Of a stretch of DNA of 64,000 bases, positions 1-10,679 are shown piece by piece. The DNA is taken from NCBI GenBank assembly GCA_027604505.1, contig JADIIX010000043.1:1-64000 (forward strand), read 5' to 3'. A program made the translations under genes and the position numbers. Numbering within the stretch: the first letter of the stretch is position 1; every line of letters begins with the position of its first letter. The DNA is from Gonapodya sp. JEL0774. Its lineage: Eukaryota; Monoblepharomycota; Monoblepharidomycetes; Monoblepharidales; Gonapodyaceae. The notes beneath the pieces are model-generated. The model ran no database searches, was not told the origin of the DNA, and saw only the letters and a program-made list of their open reading frames with translations.

Positions 1-613
1 TGGCTCACTTGCAGCAAAGGAAGAAAGCTGGATTGATGTCCCTCTATCAAATATCTGTGACGTCTCTAGCAAGTATTACTCTGCTACTTGGTGCTTAAAG
101 AAGTTTCGGGAGGGAGTGGGAAGTTTTGGAGGGGTGGTGAAGGAGGTGGGGAAGAAAAAAGAAGGAGGAAAGGGTGGAAGATGGTTTGAAAATTCAAAAA
201 AAAAAAACAAATCAAGTACCAGCGGTGCGCAGTTTTCTGTCAAGGGAAGTCTGCATATCCTCCGTTGGTCCTAGTAGTCATACAATTTTTGTACGTCTAA
301 TGGTGTGGACTACATGTAATACAGCCCGCTTCCCAAGTCCGCCTAGGTCCCCATCCCCCACGCACAGCTCAGCTCTCCAAAAGTCATCAACAATTCCGAC
401 GTCATACGAATGCCCGGAGGACACTTCGTGCCGCTGGTGGTTCATCGCACGACCACATCAAGTTACCCCACACGTTCTCACCGCGCATGTCGCATTGTCC
501 GTCACCTGTACCCTGCCCGTGCTCAATGCTTGTCCACCCTCGCCTCGGGCGGCGTGCTCGCGTTCGGGACCTCCCTCCTTCCCCTATTCCCCCCGTGAGC
601 GTGTTCCCCGTCC
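1..613. other. Left-edge region, no supported gene
   Basis: No open frame here matches a family I know, and none joins by plausible splice sites to the cytidine deaminase that ends at 614. Positions 119-200 are purine-rich, ending in an A-run near 197-207. A CAG at about 11-14 could be an acceptor of a gene lying to the left, but there is not enough sequence to say. Confidence 0.5.
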
Positions 614-1576
614 TCACTTCCCCAACTCCTCGGGTCCGAAACTCTCCCTCAGTAGTTCATCTTTCAGCCACATCCTCTTCGTCTCGTCCACGGTGGCCTT
701 CCTTCCCTTGGCGAGGACCACGAGAACGTCCGAGTCATGGGTAGGGGTGGTGGTGGGACGCCCACGGGGGCTGAATTCGCGGAGGATTTGGCGGCAGATG
801 CCACACGGGCTGGTGAATGTTGGGGCGTCGCTGGGGGTGGGCGGGTTTGGGTGGCGGGGGCATTGGCAGTGAAAGTGAGGGACGTGGGCGGAGGGATGCG
901 GAAGGGAGATTGAACACGTACGATGATACTGCGACTGCGAGGATAGTACGGACACCATCACTCTTTGTGGAGGAGAAGAGGATGGAGGGTCAAATGAGGT
1001 CATTGGGTGAGAGAATGGGATTGGAAAGTTTCCACGAACAAGTCTCGAGGTGTGTGGTAAGTCCACCCAGAACCGACGGGGCCCTTGTCGAGATTCATCC
1101 GCCATTCATCGCTCCAAGCAGAAACTTGTTCTTTCTTTTACTTCTTTTCCTTTTTTTTTTTTATCCGTCTCCCGTTTCGGTTCGCTAAGTCACAGCAATG
1201 GCAGATACCCACGACCGCCTTGACTACAGCCGTTTGCTCCGCGCAGATTGTGGCGCCGTAGGAAGCATTTTCGACGTTGCAGCCTTTTTTATTTTTCCAG
1301 AAAGGATTTGGGTACATGGCAGTATGAATGGATGAATGGAGTTCAGCAGGGTGACAACTAAGAGACGACAAGCACAGGAACAGAGACATGGGCGATCTCA
1401 CCTGTGTAGACACGTCCGTCATCTGTGAGCACAGCCGCTCCGACTTGGAAGTTTGAGTATGCTGCGTAGGCGCGGGTTTTCGCATCAGCTGCGAGGAGGG
1501 CGAGGTCTCTTTCTTGATCTTGGGAGAATTCTGAGCCGGCGTCGGGTGGTTGTAGACGAGCTTGATGGAAGGACAT
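614..1576 (-). CDS. Cytidine deaminase
   Basis: This is a zinc-dependent cytidine deaminase that converts (deoxy)cytidine to (deoxy)uridine in pyrimidine salvage, in the cytosol. My model has four exons: 1576-1402, 1283-1213, 962-922 and 830-614, giving 167 aa. Exon 1 carries the substrate-side motif AYSNFQVGAA. Exon 2 carries CAEQ, which supplies one zinc cysteine and the proton-shuttling glutamate. Exon 4 carries PCGICRQ, which supplies the other two zinc cysteines. All three introns are GT-AG and keep frame. The chosen ATG (1576) is the first one that gives a normal N-terminus; the open frame continues upstream without family similarity. The protein is somewhat longer than the usual 130-150 aa because of the C-terminal stretch after the zinc site. 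It is head-to-head with the Spc24 gene, with only 203 bp between the two ATGs, so the two probably share a promoter region. The family is certain; exon 3, only 41 nt, is the least certain part. Confidence 0.92.
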
Positions 1577-1779
1577 TGGTGTTGATGGGGGAGGCCGATC
1601 AGTCCGTGGTGGCCTGTGCGCATACAACATACGCGGCACGCTCTGTGACCCTGCACCTCCGGCCAGTCCGCCCAATTCCCCAAGTTGCCACTGGCCGATT
1701 CCCCGTTCCCGATCCGCGATTCGACGCATCGCCCACCACACCGCACTTTCTCTCTCGCCGCTCACGCCACACGCCGTCG
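1577..1779. promoter_or_regulatory. Divergent promoter between cytidine deaminase and SPC24
   Basis: This 203-bp gap separates the two start codons of divergently transcribed genes and must hold the 5' regulatory sequence of both, unless transcription starts inside a neighbour. I see no clear TATA box. Confidence 0.5.
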
Positions 1780-3114
1780 ATGCCGCAGAACTTTTCATTC
1801 AGCGACCTGATCGCTCTCGCTCGCGAAACCGCCCAACACCTCGACCCAAACGACGATCTCATCCGCATCCGCACGCTCAACGAGAAACTCAAACTCAACC
1901 AGTCCCTGCACGCCGCTGCTCTCAGCGATGCCAACGCTCTCATCCAAAGTGAGTTGAGCCTGGAATCGGTACCCGACTTGTGCCCCCCCCCCTCCCCTCC
2001 TCCCCCCCAACTCCCCCAGAGCAGAATGATGCCATGATGCTGAATCAGTTTTTATGTCGCACTCTTTTTCGTCTGCGAGAGTTGATGGGGACGGAGGCAG
2101 CAGACTGGCCAATATCCCAGTCGTACCCACCCACCACTCCACCACTTCTCCTTTCTCGTCCCTCATTGGTCTCTTTTTTTACCCCCATCCCACTAGAAAT
2201 CACCTCCCGCAAATCCCTCCTCCAATCAACCCTCCCCTCTCCTCCCTCCCCAACCGCCCACTCCTCCTCCCTTTCCGAGCTCCTCTCTACCTCAGAATCC
2301 CTCGCATCTTCCGTCGCCTCCCTCGAGGATGAGGTCGCTGCCCTCGACGCCCGTATGATCGCTCTCACAGACGAAATGAAAACCCTCGAGAAGGAACTCG
2401 CAGACGAGGAAGAGGCCGTGGTCGATCCAGGCATGTGCGTATGAGAACTCTCGGAGGGATCACGGTGGGGGGCGGAATGTGGAGGTCTTACCTGGGGGCG
2501 AGTCTGAAAGCAGTTGTCGTTGTGTGGAACCCCGACGTGGGGATGCGGACGGGAAGGGACTTGCGGCGTCACACAGTGGTAGGGCATCATTGGCGGTGTG
2601 GTGGTCACTCGCGGGCGGAGGCATGTTCATCATCTTCACTGGTTTGGGACCGAGGCGGTTGCGGTCACTTTCGAGGGAAGTATGAACGGGGGCCGATTCC
2701 ATCACTCCAAGCTGCGCCTGCCAGTGGGAGGATCTCCTACGAATTATATTTTCACCTCACGGTCTCAGCCGACTTTGTGGAACCCGTCCACGTTCATCCT
2801 CGGCCGCAACCCGCGCGTGATTCTGCCCGTGCCCGGTATCCGCCCCTCCCGCGCGTACACTACTGACACCCACTTCCCCTCACCCCCCCTCCCCCAGCAT
2901 CAAACTCCGCATCTACAAAGAACTCGGCTTCACCCTCTCCTCCTCCACCCCGCCTACCCCCTCCACCCCCCGCCCTCCCCTTGACCGCGCCACCGTCATC
3001 TCCCGTACCAGTCAGGGCCCCGACGTCAACTCGATCGACTTGTCAGAGGGGAGGAGCGAGTGGTACTATACGCAGGTCATGTGGGATTTGGCGGGAGGGT
3101 GGGGGGGGAGGTAG
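1780..3114 (+). CDS. SPC24: Kinetochore protein Spc24
   Basis: This looks like the Spc24 subunit of the Ndc80 kinetochore complex, which pairs with Spc25 and anchors the complex to the inner kinetochore. Exons as read are 1780-1948, 2020-2434 and 2898-3114, giving about 266 aa. The N-terminal two thirds is hydrophilic and helical, with heptad-like spacing (for example LASSVASLEDEVAALDARM), fitting the coiled-coil stalk. The C-terminal exon encodes the small globular domain: IKLRIYKELGF, then VISRTSQGPDVNSIDLSEG and WYYTQVMWDL, which parallels fungal Spc24 ends. The second intron (2435-2897, 463 nt) is long for this window. Within exon 2 the stretch 2045-2196 is Pro/Ser-rich and ends in a strong polypyrimidine-TAG, so another intron may be hidden there, which would bring the length closer to the usual about 200 aa. 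Its neighbour is the divergent cytidine deaminase. Confidence 0.7.
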
Positions 3115-5415
3115 AGGGTTCCGTGAACCGGCACCATGGGGCAAGGAGCCTGGGCGGGGTGGGATGGGGAGAGTGTGTGGGGCTAACGAGAGAGATGTTG
3201 TGCCAATTGACAAGGCGGAAGAGTGGAGACTCAAAGTAGGCGGTACGAAGCTTGGCGTTGGACCCGAGTCCCGAAGGAGCGTGCGATAAGACGGGCCGGC
3301 AGAGTGCTCGTGTCAGGCGCACTTGGAATGGAGCTGACTGTTTTGTTTCACGGCAACATGCGCGTGGGTTTGAGTGGTGGAGTTGACGTTCCGACAACCA
3401 CGGCTCGGTGGCTCCCGAGGCGATTGGGGGAAACGAGGGACGAACGCGGTCCGCACGGGTATCCCTCTGAAAACAATTGCAATTTCATTTTTTTCAATAC
3501 ACTTATGCGTGCTTCGCATTGTTTCTTGCTCGTCCTTTCTGTTCTTTGTGTGGTGGTGGATGAGTATCGGGTGGTGGTCGGTGAGACACCGGAACAATCA
3601 TCCGAAGAAGACATTATTGAACATACACCAAGCCATCATGTCATACACACACCGCTCACCCAGCTTGTCTCATCGGCACAGTGGTTTACATATTTCGGGG
3701 TGTGCCCAATCTTCCTCACGCCTATTGACGGACCTGCCATACAACGTGCCTGGTCAACCGCCAACAACACCACCACATCTGCCGCCTCCGGTCGCTTGCC
3801 TCACCGTGCACCTTGATCAGGGTTTATCATCCTTCAAGTTCAAGATAGGAAGATGATGGTGCGGTGCGTTCGGCTGGGCGCTCTCCCCGTGCTGGTGCGT
3901 GGCACGTGTTTCCTGGAGACAAATAGTAGGATCGATTTTTGTGTACGAGTACCTGCACCTATAGCCGGCCCGCAAGAACTACAAACACGGCGAGGGGTGG
4001 GAGTCATGTTAGTGCGGTGAACATATCTCATACATTTTTCTGTATTTGAACTCTGCTCGTTAGGCATTTATCCTGGTTTTGTTCGCTCCACTGGTTGTAT
4101 ATTGAGTACAGAGTCGTGCATACTATGATCCTCGTCAGGCCGCGTCTCGGTAAATAAACGGGGCTTGCAATCTTTGCTTTGGCATGTGTGTGCGTGTTGC
4201 CCGCAATCTCGGCTTAGGGGAGACCGGGTCGCCGCACCCGGGTCGAGGTCCCATGGGTTCGTTTTCGAAATTTAAAGTGCGGTGTCTTGTTCGATGTGTT
4301 TGTGCTTTCCTGAAGGGGGTTTCTTTCTTGTCATAGAGGGTGGACTGGGAGATACTGAGGAAGATGGGGGGAGATGAGGGGGGCGCTGCTCAAAGGGAAA
4401 ACAAACAAACAATCAACTTCGTTGACGAGAGTTAATGCAAAAAGTAGCGCGTGCTTCAAACAGAGTAATTGTCCCTGTCCTTCTCCAAAACAAAAACTCT
4501 AAACTGGATATCGTCAATTTTGTTCATACACTCAGGTGCCTTGCATTGACGGGAGAACTGACAGTGGCACGGCCGCTTCCGAAGCGTTTGCTTGTCTTCC
4601 TGGGGACTTCGAATGAGAAAATATGTCGTCAGTAAGTGCATTGACGCGCAAATTATGAGTTGGTGGACACAACACATTATAGCAACGGTGGGAGACGGGT
4701 TCTGGTGCCTTTTTGGGAGTGTGAAGCCCACAAGAGCAAGCCAACGGGATCGAAAATGGATCTGGTGTGATTTATGAAAAGAAGCTGCGTAAATGTGCAG
4801 TATCGCTTGCATTGTACAACTTCCGTCGGTGAGTTTCCCTTTTATTTCATTTTCTCTTTTCTGTTCGGTGGATATACATGCCCCAAAGCCACACAAGCAG
4901 AACCCATCTCTTGGAGTTGAAAACAGTTCCCCCACCGTAAAATATCCAAATACAATGTTCTAGTGCATGTATATTTATGAGAATGCATGCTTTGATCAGT
5001 TGTTCATTCTGGTTATCCATGGCGGTGCGTGTCAGTGTCCGATACACATACACTGCACTCAGCGACGGAGTGACCACAAGGGACTGGACGAACTCACGTC
5101 CGGGGCAACAGGTCTCTGAAGCTATCCTCGTAACAACGAGTGTTGTTCGACTGCGTATTTTTCTTGTGCTATTTTTGGAGCATATTAATATTCGGCTGAA
5201 ATCTTAGGGACCAGCCTCAGACGGAGAAATTGCGGGTGGCTTCAAGGCGTGACCAGCTCGTGACCTCGCCTTCAAAAGGCTTCAAGCCATATAAAAGCAG
5301 TCATATAAGACGACTCCCCACTCCCGTTGAAAACACCAAGCTTTCCTCGCTGGTTCTGGCCTTACCCAACGGCTCCATCTCTTCCTATCACTACACTTTC
5401 TCTCCAACATCTCCA
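3115..5415. other. Gene-poor interval, 2.3 kb
   Basis: Several open frames of 60-200 codons occur on both strands, but none has recognisable domains, convincing splice partners or a codon pattern like the neighbours. No tRNA cloverleaf or T-loop consensus was found. A TATA box lies near the right end, upstream of the next gene. Confidence 0.5.
5290..5297 (+). promoter_or_regulatory. TATA box of the small orphan gene
   Basis: TATAAAAG lies about 120 bp before the ATG at 5416, a normal distance for a TATA element with a 60-90 nt leader. It supports transcription of an otherwise orphan small gene. Confidence 0.55.
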
Positions 5416-5855
5416 ATGTCGAGCCCTACCCCGCTTCCTAGCTTCATGCGCTCCCTTGAGGTTCGCAAAAAGATCAACGCTATGGATGCTACTCCAGCTG
5501 GTGACGAGAAAAGGAAGATTTTGACCGAGTTTGCAGAGAACGGAGTTCAGAGCGGTACGTTCTTCACGTTCCCCCTCATCTCCTCGCATCTCTCATTTGC
5601 CACTTCACTACAGAAAACAAACTCCCGTTCTTGACCACTATCAATGCTGCCCACGAAGAGGGTCTTATCGATGACTCTGAATGGAGGGCCGTTTTCGATC
5701 CTCTCGCTGGTGAGCTCCCTGCTTGAGTCGGAAGACTCCTCCTCATTTTGAGCCCATGTACTCACACACGCATGCACCCTTTCGATTCTGCTTTCACAGC
5801 GTCGTTCCAGCAGAACCTCGCTACTGGTTCTGTTTGCGCTACCTCCCACTTGTGA
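5416..5855 (+). CDS. Small uncharacterised protein, 96 aa
   Basis: I do not recognise the family. Three exons (5416-5554, 5614-5709, 5800-5855) join in frame through clean GT-AG introns (GTACGT and GTGAGC donors, CAG acceptors), which is strong evidence of a real gene despite its size. The protein is hydrophilic and probably alpha-helical, with no signal peptide, membrane segment or metal-binding cysteines. Recognisable stretches are MRSLEVRKKINAMDATPAG near the N-terminus and LIDDSEWRAVFDPLAASFQQ near the C-terminus. The gene is preceded by a TATA box at 5290 and stands alone between two gene-poor intervals. The composition would suit a small cytosolic or regulatory protein, but no function can be assigned. 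Confidence 0.6.
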
Positions 5856-6574
5856 GAACTTCGTAACCCACGCACGATAGAAGGGCACACCGCAACTATC
5901 ACGTACAGCACTGTCATATCTTCCCCTTCCCCACGCGCCGGGAGTGTTTTTATGTTCCCTGATTGATTGTTGTAGATGCCCGTTACCCCTGCAATTAAGA
6001 TCTTCTTTCTTTGTCTTTAACGTGTTGGTACAAATTTGTGATTGGAAAAATACAAGTTTCTTTATCAAAACGTCTCATTAATTTGTGTTGTTACGAAGGG
6101 ACGGTGCGTTGTGTGTTAGTTTTGCCAGCAAAATCTACCCATACATCACCGTATCAAAAGGTCATCCATGTATTCAATCTTCAAAGCATTGCTTGCACAA
6201 CTCCACTGCAACCGTTGTCTCTCGGTGCTCGTTCAACACATCTAAAATGGACAACAGACAGCTTCCGCGACTCAAGGTGCAGAGCAAGTTGTTGGGAGCT
6301 TAGAAGAACTTTATCAACACTTCCCGCTCATGAGATTTGCTTGAAGAATGCTCCAAATTATTGGTGACGGGATATGGGTGTCGGTATTCTTTCTTGCAGA
6401 ATCCAATCATGGTGAATCCATGTACCGAAATCCGTGCTGCACACTTCATACAAATGATTTTCGGCAGTTTTGCCCTTTTTGAAGGTGAACCATTCTACTT
6501 CGACAGCTGTGATGGGTTTATGCACTGAGTGGAAGACGGTAGATGTGATGAATCTGGAAGCGGCCATGACATTT

Positions 6575-6594
6575 TCGGATCTCGTCGGATCTCG
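6575..6594. repeat. Perfect tandem 10-bp duplication
   Basis: The 10-mer TCGGATCTCG occurs twice back to back. It lies in a gene-poor interval and has no visible associated element. Confidence 0.7.
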
Positions 6595-7365
6595 AAATGT
6601 TTGCAATGTTTACAAGTTAATCTTCTGCGGTTAGACATGGATGAACCACTTTTATGTTTTGATACTAGTTCACCTGTTGCAAGCCATCTTCATCCGAACT
6701 CATGGCGCCCTCGCAAAACTTGCGGGATCCCAAATCCTCGAGTTTGTGAGCACCGATGCGGTCAAGACGGTTTCGGCTCCACGTGTCGCGTGAAATCATC
6801 ACTCCTGTATCTAACTGTATGTAAGTGAGGTTTTGAAAGGAGTGTATTACTTGAGTTGGGACTGTCCTGAGTTATAGAACCGCGAGTCAACCACGTCACG
6901 AAACGGACCTTTAGGATGGTGCCGGGCATTACGACGTCATTATATAGGATTAGTGTGAGCCGTCAACGACAACTGAGGTGGGATCCAACAATCATAAGAG
7001 GTGGATTAAATTTGCAATCTCTGTAAGATGTTCATATATACTCGCAAGCTTTTCGAAATGAGGAGAAAAGGGATCACCTCGTCCCTCGGGTCGGACCTGT
7101 GGGGAGGAACTGGGAAACAGTCGTCATCATGACCTCCAACACACAGAACAAGCAATGGCCTTTCGTGCTGCGCATACGGTATAACCAATATCTCCGCTTC
7201 TCACTGCCATGGAGTTCGCCTTCACTGACGTGGATTCGTGATTAGGATCTGTCCGCACGTCGTGGTTCCAAAGTGGTTTGAGGACGACCGCCAATTAGGG
7301 TGCAGGGATTTGTCGGGGCACAAAACTCTACAAAACCGCACCAACTCATTCCCTGAGTAGAGGGC

Positions 7366-7372
7366 TATAAAG
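7366..7372 (+). promoter_or_regulatory. TATA box of the transporter gene
   Basis: TATAAAG lies 92 bp upstream of the ATG at 7458, in a suitable position to drive the transporter. Confidence 0.55.
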
Positions 7373-7457
7373 AAGGTCGTCGCGACAGTCTGAGCCAATC
7401 GAGTTTCGGGACAGCACACATATCTTCTGGGTAATTGAATCGAATCCAGCAATTGAG

Positions 7458-10432
7458 ATGCAAGGATACGCGCTTTTCATCGCACTCACGGCCGCCATTG
7501 GTGAGTTGACGCAGTCCTTAGTTCTGAGTTTGATTTCACTGTCAAACCTGAGAAATCCTTCGGCGCGAATGGAATTCTAACCACCAATTCGGAAACTCCA
7601 TGGAAAAATAACGCATCAGGTGGCCTTCTCTTCGGCTATGAAGTCGGCATCATCAAGTGGGTCATTGATCTGACATTTGCGATTAACATTACAATCGCCT
7701 CATCTGTTTATGTTACCACATATTCACCAAATCAGCCAAGTTCTGCTCATGGACTCCTTCCGTCTCTACTTTGGCTTGTCTTCGCGTCAGGGGGATACTC
7801 TTGTGAACACCCCCGAGTCTCCAGATCTGGAGGGAAATATTGTTTCGCTCTTCCTAGCAGGCTGTATTCCTGGCGCTTTCCTGGTGTCTTACTCTTCCGG
7901 TGAGTTTTAGTCGCATCGCCGCGCACTTCGTGAATTTAATCCACATATATTGCTTAACCCCAAGAACTTCTCGGCCGCCGCATGTCTGTGGCTCTCGGCA
8001 CTGTCTGGTTTCTCATTGGTGCCATTCTTCAGTGTGCTGCTACTAGTATAGGCTTGCTCTACGCCGGGAGGATCGTCGGTGGCCTCGGCGTGGGCCTTCT
8101 TTCGGGAACTGGTGAGTGTAGCAGCACAAAGTATGCCCCACGAAACAGACAAATTTATTCTTTCGCAATAGTTCCCCTCTACATTTCAGAGTGCGCTCCA
8201 ACGAGCATTCGTGGTCGAAGTAAGTTTCGAGTGGTGTTTGAGATACTCCTGGATCAAACTAAGTATTCCGTCAATCAACAGTCGGGACAATGCAGCAGCT
8301 GATGATCACGATCGGAATCATGGTTGCAAACATCATGAACGCGATTCTGACAAGCGTAATCTCGAATGACAAGGACAGTCTTTGGCGAGTAGCATTCGGG
8401 ATTCAGGTGAGAAACGGAAACGAAACGCTCCCATTTCACCTTTGGATTCAAACGAAGTTTTCACCCTGTCGTCACCAGCTTATACCTGCAATCATTCTTC
8501 TTGGGTGCTTCTTTATTCTCCCTGAATCTCCTCGCTTTCTCATGTCTAAGGTACGATTGGCACGTACCCATCTGGCTTCGATGATGAAACTCACCACACG
8601 GCTCATTTTGAAAGGGGAAAATCGATCAGGCTATCACTATAATTGCGAGAGTTAATGGTGAACCCAAAGAGAGCGAGTTGGTACAGCAGGTGGTCACGGA
8701 AATACAGGAAAGCATTGCAATCGAGAAGAGGCTGCCGCAAGCAAGTTGGCTGGACATGATCAAGTAAGCGAAAATTGTGTTTGCGTATGCGAGTCCCTTT
8801 TCATCTTCTCCTGTCGCTTGCAGGATGCCTATTCGCCCTCGCAGCGTTGCCGCGTTTGGCGTATTCTTCTTTCAACAGTGGTCGGGTATAAATGTACGTT
8901 CAGATTGGTTGCTTTTCCTCCGGAGAGTTCAAACCTGAATTTGAATTTACTATTGCATGCTAGGCTGTGATGTACTATTCATCTTCTCTCTTCTTGGGTA
9001 TGGGACTTTCCAAGGACATGTGAGCTTCCACGCACGGTAGTCGTTGATCTAGGACAATGCTGATTTATAATTTCAGCGCTACGAAAGTCGCTACGACCGT
9101 GCAGTCTGTCATCAATGTACTCTCCACTTTTCCTGCCGTGTACTTGATCGAGAAGATCGGACGCAGAAGGTTGCTGTTCATTGGAGCTGTTGGCTGTGTG
9201 AGTTATTTTTCTTGCTTAAGAACTTGATTATGAGCGGCGGTCTAATGGAAGTCCTCAATTCTTTGATTCAACCATTGAGTAGAGCTTCTTCATGTGGAGT
9301 CTGGTTCTATGGGTCGGACTTTTCAACGGCACTCAGATACTCGATCCGGGCACAAAAACGTTGATTCCTAACCCGGATAATACGACCGGAAAGGCGTATA
9401 GTATTCTAGGTGTTCTTTCAATGTGTGAGTTCATTGTGCAGATGTTCAAGATGTTTCAAATCCCCCTTTTCCTTCCAAATTTGGGGCTTATTTATTCTCA
9501 CATTGCTTGACAACTTATTTAGACATGTACATCGTTTTCTTTGCCGCCACGTGGGGACCCGTTGGGGTGAGTGGAGACACGATTCTCGCTTTTGTTGCTT
9601 GCTGAAATACGTCATCCAACTCTTTCCTCATTCATTTCAGTGGGTCTATATCGCTGAGATCTTCCCTCTCCGTGCTCGGGGCAAGGGGGCCAGTGTGGGA
9701 TCTATGTCTCACTGGATGTAAGTTTATGTTTGTCCCTCATCATACATTGCAATGTGTCCAACTTTTCTCAATCTTATCGCAAACATCAGTTGGAACTTCG
9801 TCATTGCGAAGGTCTGGCCGTACGCCGCGTCCAGCCTCGGTGCCTGGCAGTACACCGTGTGAGTTTGAGTCGGGTTCGTTTATTTGAGAAGAAATTGACT
9901 CTCGTGCTGGGGAACAGTTTTGGTGGGAGCACACTTATTGCCCTCGGCTTCGTTTACATGGCCGTTCCCGAGAGTGAGTGATGGGACGTATTTCGATTCA
10001 GCGCACATAGTGATACATTTCTCCTTTTCTTGAAGCAATGGGTAAATCTCTCGAAGAAATGGATGAAGGTGAGCTTACGTTAACCGGCTTGCCAGTAGAC
10101 AACGCAAACTAAAATCTTCTCACTCAATTCTTAGTCTTCGGTGGTGCTCCAGGTTCCGGACTCACGGACGAAGAGAAGCGCATTCTCGCTGAGCTACGTG
10201 CTGACCCAACCCGGGCAAGTCTTCTTGAGACAGGCAAAACAGGGGTGAGTGCCACGTTTCCGCGACCCACCATGCATAGGCTGAGTTTAGATTTTATAAT
10301 TCCGCTTTAGCATTGATGACACTATCTCTTAACAAACGTCCACATTCCGAGCAGTCGTCCAATCGGTTCAAAGAGCAGTTCTCGCGTGATATCGAGTCTT
10401 TAAAGAGGTTTCTGTTAGTAGAAGGCCGTTAA
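7458..10432 (+). CDS. Sugar porter family MFS transporter
   Basis: This is a plasma-membrane major facilitator of the sugar-porter type, probably a hexose or polyol proton symporter. Nineteen exons: 7458-7500, 7620-7656, 7736-7899, 7965-8111, 8172-8219, 8282-8406, 8479-8550, 8615-8763, 8824-8893, 8964-9019, 9077-9197, 9283-9424, 9523-9566, 9641-9717, 9790-9858, 9918-9973, 10036-10068, 10135-10244 and 10355-10432. Every junction keeps frame, giving 546 aa, the usual length. Family motifs in order: GGLLFGYEVGII in TM1, the loop 2-3 motif ELLGRRMS, IPLYISE-type VPLYISECAP, PESPRFLMSK before the central loop, FFQQWSGIN in TM7, the second repeat GRRRLL, IAEIFPLRARGKG, and a PETMG motif at the C-terminal boundary. 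Substrate cannot be told from sequence. It is followed 247 bp later by an acyl-CoA synthetase on the same strand. Exons as small as 33-48 nt make it one of the most finely split genes here. Confidence 0.93.
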
Positions 10433-10679
10433 GAGTGGTGCAGATAATGTCTTCATAATTGTATTCTTGCGAGAATGAAAGAAAGTGTTCCAACAATAGT
10501 CGGATGCAGAATGGCCGCCGGCCCCACTGGCGCCGATCGTGACACTCGTTTCCCGGAACACGAAGACCGATCCTAGGTGAGATTTGGCTCGCGCACTAAT
10601 ATGAAGCACCCATTTGAACTATTCTTCTCCAATATCTCGGCCATTCTCTAGTGAACCGGTTGTAAGGAACTAAAACACA

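Larger units (their letters stand above)
5856..7457. other. Gene-poor interval, 1.6 kb
   Basis: No supported gene. Open frames at 6011-6367 (+), 6358-6606 (-) and 6529-6828 (+) are short, unspliced and without similarity I recognise. A perfect tandem 10-mer (TCGGATCTCG twice) lies at 6575-6594. The right end contains the promoter of the transporter gene. Confidence 0.5.

Noticed and set aside
174-872. 232-codon open frame on + strand
   Set aside because: It overlaps cytidine deaminase exons on the other strand and has no domain signal.
3223-3856. Overlapping + frames of 160-197 codons
   Set aside because: No splice partners, no family match, and competing frames of similar length on both strands.
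4200-4260. GC-rich stretch considered as a tRNA
   Set aside because: No acceptor-stem pairing or standard T-loop.
6358-6606. 82-codon minus-strand frame with a protein-like look
   Set aside because: No ATG context, splice partner or recognised family; the length is within chance expectation.
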